Assembly (NCBI GenBank): GCA_036940085.1
Contig: JALLBK010000899.1
Span: 1-12,593 of the forward strand
Direction: 5' to 3'
Source: Discostella pseudostelligera
Lineage: Eukaryota > Bacillariophyta > Thalassiosirophyceae > Thalassiosirales > Thalassiosiraceae
Length of the DNA stretch: 12,593 nt
Shown: positions 7,490-12,593 of the stretch, piece after piece
Layout: every line of letters starts with the position of its first letter
Position numbering within the stretch: the stretch's first letter is position 1
Made by a program: the position numbers and the translations under genes
The notes under the pieces: generated by a model
Seen by the model: the letters and a program-made list of their open reading frames with translations, nothing else
What the model was told of the DNA's origin: nothing
The model's database searches: none

Positions 7490-8710
7490 CTACTGGGCAT
7501 CACTTTTGGCGTATTCGTCGATCGATCGCATGAGCATATCTCGAAGTGGTCCCATTACACGGTTGAATGTTCGCCTGTCTAGAGAAAAACACTTCAAACT
7601 CCCATCAGCTGTTACCGTCGCTTGCCTTGGTTGTTTCGTGAGTAGTGAAATCTCTCCAAAGTAGGCGCCAGTTGAAAGTCTTGCCACTTCTACGCTAGTC
7701 CCATCCGCCACCGACTTTGTGCAAACTGCTGTTCCTTGGTGGACCAAATAGAACTTATCACCTCTGTCTCCTTGCTTGCAAATGACTGTCCCATCATCGA
7801 AAACCACTTCTTGTAGAGTATCGGCGATCGTATTCAGCTCGAACTCTGTGAGCAGGCAGAAGACTGGAATATTCAACAAGATTTCCACCATGCTCTTGCG
7901 TTTCGCGATCGTCGTCTTCATTAAGATGACATTGAAAGACACACGATCCAGTGCCCATAGACGAACATTCCCTTTGGCAATGCAACTTGCTGCGCGTGGA
8001 GCATTGTACATGATTGCCAGCTCACCAAAGGCGTCTCCATCTTCACATGTTCGTACTAGGCTCCTCTCGCCAGATTTCGGAGAGTCAATGAATATTTCCA
8101 CAAAACCATTGTCGATGCAGTAGAAGTTGTCACCGTCATCGCCCTGCTTTATGATTACATCACCATCGGTCCTTTCGACGCAAAACATCGCATCCTGAAC
8201 TGTCTTCATCTGATGTTCATCCAAATGATTGAAGAACACATTGTTCTTCAATATGTAAAGTATTCTCGCTGCTTCTGTCTCAGACTTTTCGATCACCTTC
8301 AGCTTAGACTCTGCAACCACAACCTCCGTCAGCTTTTCAGCACACACAGATTCTCTTCGTTTTTTTTGGACTGGTGATTTCTCACTGATGGAAAGTTCAT
8401 CGCAAAGTAGTGAACTCGCGTCGTCTGATTCGATAGTATTCACCGACGAGCATTCAGAGTCAGTCTCACCAATGTCTTCATTGCTGCTGACCTCGGCAGA
8501 CACGAAACTTGTAGCCTTGGTTCTTTCCTGAAGTTGTTGTTTGCTGAAGCCCTTCGTTTCTTCTGGATACTTCTCCAGTATGAAATTCACCATGAATCCA
8601 ATCGGATTCTCGGGTTTGTTATGAAGAATTTCCTCCACGATGGACAAGAATATTGCATTGATATTCTTTTCCTCCAGATACTTGTGCAATTCCGAGGTAA
8701 TGTCGCTCAT
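7490..8710 (-). CDS. cAMP-dependent protein kinase regulatory subunit (PKA-R)
   Basis: Intronless, 406 residues. PKA-R holds the kinase catalytic subunit inactive until cyclic nucleotide binds. Seen: an N-terminal RIIa-type dimerisation/docking domain (about 5-50, ELHKYLEEK...VEEILHNKPENPIGFMVNFIL); an acidic Ser-rich linker; an inhibitor site KKRRES at 116-121 with Ser at the phosphoacceptor position, so RII-like (substrate) rather than pseudosubstrate; CNB-A (about 155-275) with phosphate-binding cassette FGELAIMYNAPRAA (E230, R239); and CNB-B (about 280-400) with FGEISLLTKQPRQA (E353, R362). Both cassettes keep the Glu and Arg that contact the cyclic nucleotide. Residue 363 is Gln where classical PKA-R has Ala. 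The start is the first in-frame ATG; the frame continues 14 codons upstream without another ATG. It is convergent with the folate gene, 99 bases away. Confidence 0.93.
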   Translation of the reverse strand: MSDITSELHKYLEEKNINAIFLSIVEEILHNKPENPIGFMVNFILEKYPEETKGFSKQQLQERTKATSFVSAEVSSNEDIGETDSECSSVNTIESDDASSLLCDELSISEKSPVQKKRRESVCAEKLTEVVVAESKLKVIEKSETEAARILYILKNNVFFNHLDEHQMKTVQDAMFCVERTDGDVIIKQGDDGDNFYCIDNGFVEIFIDSPKSGERSLVRTCEDGDAFGELAIMYNAPRAASCIAKGNVRLWALDRVSFNVILMKTTIAKRKSMVEILLNIPVFCLLTEFELNTIADTLQEVVFDDGTVICKQGDRGDKFYLVHQGTAVCTKSVADGTSVEVARLSTGAYFGEISLLTKQPRQATVTADGSLKCFSLDRRTFNRVMGPLRDMLMRSIDEYAKSDAQ

Positions 8711-9004
8711 GGTTGCCAAGACGAAGGTGGTGAAATGAAGTCGGAATGTCAAAACCTTACGAATCCGGATACCAATATTTTAAACACAGCAGACTCGAGT
8801 GTCGAATATGGTACATCATTTCAAAGTTATTCTCTACATTCACATAATGCAATATTACTTTATCATCTCCGACGAACCACTCTGAAGAGATTCAGTAGTA
8901 CTCCTATCAAGCGCACAGTCGAACCGAAGCAGCCACCAGGGTGGGGTTTCATTCTTCGACGAGATATGCAACACCAGTGACGTAAAACAAACAGCAATCT
9001 GGAT
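8711..9004. other. Promoter region of PKA-R and 3' flank of the gene behind it
   Basis: A 294-base spacer. A CRE-like TGACGTAA lies at 8978-8985, roughly 270 bases upstream of the PKA-R start. The rest is AT-rich without a clear core promoter. A plus-strand open frame of 148 codons crosses it from the PKA-R coding region but starts antisense to PKA-R and looks like a shadow. Confidence 0.45.
8978..8985. promoter_or_regulatory. CRE-like TGACGTAA motif upstream of PKA-R
   Basis: TGACGT is the bZIP/CREB half-site core and, in a diatom (Phaeodactylum), the core of described CO2/cAMP-responsive elements. Its place upstream of a cAMP-sensor gene is suggestive. A six-base core is expected several times by chance in this window and also appears within coding sequence, so support is weak. 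Confidence 0.25.
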
Positions 9005-9409
9005 TCAAGCAATGCTTCCGGGGGTGATCATTGATGTGTCTTCGTCAGGAGCTTCCATCTTGATCGCCACTTCCGGGTTGTCATTCGACTGCTGACGAAT
9101 GTTGCATCCGTCCGCGACTGCTGAACCTGGAGATTTCATCTTAATCGCCACTTCCGTGTTGGCATTTTGTTGAGTGGCGGTGGTTACGTCCGCAACTCCA
9201 AGTGATGACATGGCTGATTCTACTTTGGTCGCAACATGAGTGTTGGTATTTGATTGAGTGGAAGTGAGTATATCAGCGCCTGCAAGTGCTAACGGAGGAG
9301 ATTTCATCGCCACTTGCGGAATGGTATTTGAGTGATGGATGGTGCTTACTTTGGCGACTCCAACTGCCGGAGATGGAGATTTCACCTCGATCGCGACTCC
9401 AATGGCATT
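9005..9409 (-). repeat. Coding tandem repeat, about five degenerate 27-codon units
   Basis: Units begin at Asn residues 425, 452, 478, 506 and 533 (spacings 27, 26, 28, 27). The consensus is roughly N-x-x-x-x-V-A-I-K-x-K-S-P followed by Ala/Val-rich residues, then Thr/Gln-rich residues. The units have diverged, so this is an old protein-level repeat rather than recent slippage. The last unit is shortened and ends in an acidic PDEDTS segment. Confidence 0.75.
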
Positions 9410-10855
9410 CTCCGGCTGAGGCTGCAGCGGTTTGCTCCAAACTCCCTTCGCCCAGCTTTGTAACACCTGAAGCTTGACGACTTGGTCTGCGCTGTTAGAT
9501 TTGCGAATGTCCGTCAATAAACTCTCTTCCAAGTCCTGAAGCTTCTGCGTAAAATCAGCTACCTTCAATAGCCCGGATTCCTCGTCTTCAAAGCGTGCTT
9601 TCTGATCTGACGACGGAGGAGCCTGTGGAATCGGAGGAGCCGCGCGCAACCAGTCTCTGTAATACGCATTGACACCATGCGGAGGGTACGGAGGGTACGG
9701 AGGGTATGTTGCATAGGCGTATTGACCATAATAATACCCATGACTCGCCGCATAGTGATGCTGGAAGTTGGACGGAGATTTGGAAGCCGCAAAGTTGGCA
9801 GGAGATTTGGCAACTGCACTGTTGAAGGCAGGATTGTTCAACATCATGTTCTCGATACCGTAGCTGCTGTGACCCTCTTGAACTGGGATGAACGAAAAGT
9901 TATTGTTGCCTGGTGTGCCTTTGGTAGCTGACATACGGTTGATCGGGGTCGGGGTTCGTTTGGTTCCAAGCATGTCGCTTTCAAAGTCGAAGTGTCCATC
10001 AAGGTCGATGGATAGGTGTGAGAAGCATGGTGATGGAAGGACAGATCCGTGAAATGCGCTAGCATGCTTCATCTCACTCCCCACTGCAGCGAGTTTGGAC
10101 TTCTTCTTCCTGGTAACTTTGCCGTCGGTATTGGCTTTTCGCTTCGGTCGACGCGATGGTACTCCAAGTGACTTTTCCGAAGCATCAGATCCATCCCGCT
10201 TGTTCGAGTAATACACGTGCAAAAGCCGACGATTCATATCCTCTTTGCCATCAATGTCGATCTTTTCACGGTACAATATCGGATAGAAACACTTCATGAG
10301 GATTACATTCGCTCAATATCAAGGCAACCAGCACTTCGTCACTCACCAGAGTCCACATGGCGCCGCCCTTTCCATTGCTATAGCCAGAATTGCCACGGGG
10401 GTAGCAATACCGCTGTTGAATTTGCTGTCCGGTTCGCTTAGTACGAGACTGGGGTCCAGAAAGGCTCCATGGGCAGTTGGGGAGTGATGCCAACTCATTG
10501 TCGGTAAGTACCTTGCTTGCAAGCGCGGAGGGGACTGGAGATTCGTCGGGTTTATCGGATCGCAGCAAAAGATAAAGACCGTCTTCGTGGTGTGAACGTA
10601 CGAAAGATAGGAATCAGCACGGTACTACTATTTAGGCTCCGTAGAAGGCAAGTATCAATGGAAATTCTCACCTTCGTACTCGAATGACGGCGGCGAAAGC
10701 TTCAATGAATTATGAGGGATTCGAATGACCTTGAAATTGAGCTTCTCGGGAGGCGGCTGGTTATCTGCCAAGCACCGAAAGACAGTGTTCACATCACCTA
10801 AACCTAGGCGCTTTGATGCCGCGATTGTAGGTATGGCTTCGATTCCGGACGTCAT
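9005..10855 (-). CDS. Unrecognised protein with likely NLS, SP/TP sites and C-terminal 27-residue repeats, three exons
   Basis: Model: complement(join(9005..10261, 10347..10582, 10672..10855)), 558 residues. I do not recognise the family. The N-terminal 160 residues look like a folded, beta-rich domain (FEYEDGLYLLLRSDKPD across exon junction 1, GGAMWTLIDIDGKEDMNRR across junction 2), possibly lineage-specific. Basic clusters RRPKRK at 177-182 and RKKKSK at 191-196 form a bipartite-type nuclear localisation signal. Then comes a disordered region with KRTPTP, TKGTPG, AKSPANF and SKSPSNF, a Tyr/Pro run YATYPPYPPYPP, and a predicted helix about 370-412. From 425 to the end, about five degenerate 27-residue units recur, each beginning with Asn and containing VA(I/M/T)K. 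Together this suggests a nuclear regulator, possibly phosphorylated by proline-directed kinases; that is inference. The start at 10855 has a good context (CACCATGA); in-frame sequence continues upstream without an ATG, so a further 5' exon cannot be excluded. Confidence 0.65.
9681..9707 (+). repeat. 9-base tandem repeat encoding Tyr-Pro-Pro
   Basis: GGAGGGTAC occurs two full times and a third near-perfect time (GGAGGGTAT), encoding YPPYPPYPP on the minus strand. This is a local expansion inside a Tyr-rich low-complexity region. Confidence 0.8.
10262..10346 (-). other. Intron 2 of the unrecognised nuclear-candidate gene (85 nt)
   Basis: The donor is CTG|GTGAGT and the acceptor is GTGAAAAG|ATC, phase 0. 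The unspliced frame reaches a stop inside. Splicing joins GGAMWTL to IDIDGKED, a plausible continuous strand. Confidence 0.7.
10583..10671 (-). other. Intron 1 of the unrecognised nuclear-candidate gene (89 nt)
   Basis: The donor is GAAG|GTGAGA and the acceptor is CCACGAAG|ACGGT, phase 1. The split codon gives Asp and joins FEYE to DGLYLLLRSDK, while the unspliced frame stops soon after the donor. Confidence 0.72.
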
Positions 10856-11274
10856 GGTGTCGACTTTGAAGGATGCAAGCTCTGGAATTGAAGAATTGCT
10901 GGCGTCGATGGGAAAAAGTGAGCTCAAGGCCGAAGGCGCATGCAGTCGATAGTCGATCCACCCATCGACGCGACTGTTTCTATGCGAACGGCCGCTCTAC
11001 GGGCCGCTATACGGGATCCTACGTAGGTGGCAGTACCGTCAGTCCGTCGACTGCCATCAGCCTCTGGCATCACCAAGATCGTAAATTTCTTCTTGCATGT
11101 CTTCTTGAGGATCTTGGGTTCTACCGACCAAAGCAAAGCAATTAATGAAGACAAATCGCCGTCCAAATGGATGGTTCATAGCACATTCCATTACGTTTGA
11201 AATGACAAAATAGAGGTGGAAATGATATTTCTTCGTGGTCTCGTCTTCGTGGTCTTATTAACTCATCGGCGAAC
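10856..11274. other. Intergenic region upstream of the unrecognised nuclear-candidate gene
   Basis: A 419-base stretch with the presumed promoter of the gene starting at 10855 and the 3' flank of the gene ending at 11275. A degenerate 12-base repeat sits near 10987-11022. On the minus strand an open frame of 80 codons (to 10924) lacks an early ATG, and a short ORF starting at MECAMNH (minus strand, near 11200) ends after about 44 codons. An additional 5' exon of the downstream gene could lie here but I cannot define one. Confidence 0.4.
10987..11022 (+). repeat. Degenerate 12-base direct repeat (about three units)
   Basis: ACGGCCGCTCT, ACGGGCCGCTAT and ACGGGATCCTAC follow head to tail. The units are GC-rich and partly palindromic (CGGCCG). 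They may be promoter elements or old slippage; no known factor is assigned. Confidence 0.5.
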
Positions 11275-12570
11275 CTAATACTCATCGTCGTATTCGTCTT
11301 CGTTGTAATCATCGATAACATCCTCTTCGTCCAAAGTGTCCTCATCTACCTCCATTGTAGCACTTTCCTCCGCATCATCGACGTTTTCGGCTCCCACCCC
11401 CACCGTAACAGGCACACACTCCTCCAATATTTCACACTCCAAATCCACAATGTATTCCCGCACTGCATTCTCCATCTTGGAGAAACTCGATGCCACACCC
11501 TTCCAAACCAATTGTCCAATCAATAATTTCAATGGAAATCCAGCCCGGGCAATACGTCCCCATGTCAACCATTGCGACCAAAATTGTGCACTCACTAATA
11601 CCCTCCCCACCACCCACTCGAGCATTGGCATCAGTAGGAGAAGCACACTCAACACTGATACAATCAGAAGAGAACGCAATACCATTCCATTAGCACCATC
11701 GAGTAATACCGAACTAATGAAAAATCCTTTGAGGCCAACATGTTGCAATAAACTAAATTCCGAATCATCCGAGAACCAACTCTTTAGTATCGAATATCGT
11801 GAATGCCACATGGGTTCGACTTTGGTTGGATCCGTCCGCCTTAGTCGATTTAATGCCGTTAAAGATATCCATTGATCAGTGCCCACCGGTGCCACAACTT
11901 TGGTGTATGGCTCGGCATCAAACGAATACAGACAACTTTTGGGTTCCTCTTCTGTGCACATGGCACAATCCCAATCGACTTTTTCGGGTGGTTTCTCTCC
12001 CTCGGCGGTACTGACGCTCAGTATGGTGGGAAGATTGGGTACACCGCGCACAGCGAGCATTTCCGTGAGATAGGTGGAGCGAAGTTGATAGAGTAATTGT
12101 TGCTCCATGCGATACTTGATGAGCTTTTCGTGCTCTTCCATTGCCTCCTGTTTCTTTCGTAGACTTTCGGCATCGATATCTGCATCAGAAGAGTCATCTT
12201 TAGTCTGTTGCGTGGATATACCGCCACCACCGCGGAGAGTGATGACTGGTGAAGATGAAGATGAAGTGGGGACGGTGTTGGCAAATGACTTGAGACTGGT
12301 ACTACTGCTACTACTACTACGTCGCGATGAAAATGTCATATGTGGTGATTGCCGTCTCCGCTGGTAGTAGGCACCATGGCTCGCCCGTGCAGCGAATACG
12401 ACGATTGCTAGGGCGGCCATCAAATGGCGACGGCAAGTTATTAATATCATCCCGCTACTTGTTGAAGCTTGTTTTCGGGGTGGGTAGAGAGGGGTAGGGG
12501 CGGGGGTATTCAAATTCAATGGATGACTAGCCGCTGCGCAGCTAGCAGCAGCTAGCCACGTAAAGCTCAT
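11275..12570 (-). CDS. Unrecognised signal-peptide membrane protein with acidic C-terminus
   Basis: Intronless, 431 residues from the first ATG. I do not recognise the family. A second ATG at codon 41 (12450) gives a typical signal peptide: basic MILITCRRH, hydrophobic core MAALAIVVFAARA, cleavage near ASHG|AYY. It may be the true start, since it puts the signal at the N-terminus and has a purine at -3; the protein would then be 391 residues. Next come a Ser-rich linker, VITLRGGGG (110-117), a charged helix (135-165), a Cys cluster C202-x-x-C205 with C213, a hydrophobic pair at about 282-327 including IVSVLSVLLLLMPML, an amphipathic segment, and an acidic tail (398-431). The signal peptide and span point to the secretory pathway; the +1 residue is Ala/Tyr rather than the Phe usual for diatom plastid import, so an ER or endomembrane site is more likely than the plastid. 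Confidence 0.7.
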   Translation of the reverse strand: MSFTWLAAASCAAASHPLNLNTPAPTPLYPPRKQASTSSGMILITCRRHLMAALAIVVFAARASHGAYYQRRRQSPHMTFSSRRSSSSSSTSLKSFANTVPTSSSSSPVITLRGGGGISTQQTKDDSSDADIDAESLRKKQEAMEEHEKLIKYRMEQQLLYQLRSTYLTEMLAVRGVPNLPTILSVSTAEGEKPPEKVDWDCAMCTEEEPKSCLYSFDAEPYTKVVAPVGTDQWISLTALNRLRRTDPTKVEPMWHSRYSILKSWFSDDSEFSLLQHVGLKGFFISSVLLDGANGMVLRSLLIVSVLSVLLLLMPMLEWVVGRVLVSAQFWSQWLTWGRIARAGFPLKLLIGQLVWKGVASSFSKMENAVREYIVDLECEILEECVPVTVGVGAENVDDAEESATMEVDEDTLDEEDVIDDYNEDEYDDEY

Positions 12571-12593
12571 TGGTACTTTTGTTATGTAAAGCT

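Noticed and set aside
7490..8710. cGMP-dependent kinase or other cyclic-nucleotide-binding protein instead of PKA-R
   Set aside because: There is no kinase domain, and the docking domain, RRxS inhibitor and two tandem CNB domains are the PKA-R layout.
8534..8980. 148-codon plus-strand open frame across the PKA-R 5' end
   Set aside because: It is antisense to conserved PKA-R coding sequence, starts with no good context and resembles no known protein.
10924..11166. 80-codon minus-strand frame upstream of the unrecognised gene
   Set aside because: It begins at TTG, has no early ATG and ends before the next exon without a usable donor; could be part of an undetected 5' exon but cannot be supported.
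1..12593. A novel multi-gene system, CRISPR array, transposon or viral insertion
   Set aside because: No terminal inverted repeats, transposase, integrase, reverse transcriptase, regularly spaced repeats or functionally linked gene cluster could be seen; the window is composed of ordinary nuclear genes.

Overview
This window reads as nuclear DNA of a unicellular eukaryote. Genes are split by short spliceosomal introns (85 to 102 nt), lie close together on both strands, and encode typical eukaryotic products: a mitochondrial processing peptidase subunit with a targeting peptide, a Bfr1-like coiled-coil protein, the ciliary transition-zone protein TMEM231, an MTD1-type folate dehydrogenase and a PKA regulatory subunit. 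Intron size, compactness, Ser/Asn-rich linkers and an unrecognised signal-peptide/membrane protein with a Leu-Arg-Gly-Gly stretch suggest a stramenopile, most likely a centric diatom. That assignment is an inference, not something the sequence proves. There are no bacterial operons, CRISPR arrays, rRNAs, tRNAs or recognisable transposons.

Layout: (1) 22-1887 (+), MPP-alpha, intronless. (2) 2324-4071 (+), two-exon Bfr1-like protein. (3) 4250-5185 (+), TMEM231, intronless. (4) 5186-6063, the largest non-coding stretch, with a clustered array of TTTCCCGCC (E2F/DP-type) sites just upstream of gene 5 and a short uORF. (5) 6064-7390 (+), three-exon MTD1-like 5,10-methylene-THF dehydrogenase with an unexpected hydrophobic C-terminal tail. 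(6) 7490-8710 (-), PKA regulatory subunit with an N-terminal dimerisation/docking domain, an RRxS inhibitor site and two cyclic-nucleotide domains, convergent with gene 5. (7) 9005-10855 (-), three-exon unrecognised protein with a likely nuclear localisation signal, many Ser/Thr-Pro sites and a C-terminal 27-residue repeat. (8) 11275-12570 (-), unrecognised membrane protein with a signal peptide and a very acidic C-terminus.

The genes do not form an obvious pathway; they look like ordinary neighbouring nuclear genes. The points with most biology are the E2F-like array in front of a one-carbon metabolism gene, a possible tail anchor on a normally soluble folate enzyme, retention of TMEM231 (which implies the organism makes a cilium or flagellum at some stage) and the repeat-bearing nuclear candidate. 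I do not see a clear novel multi-gene system.
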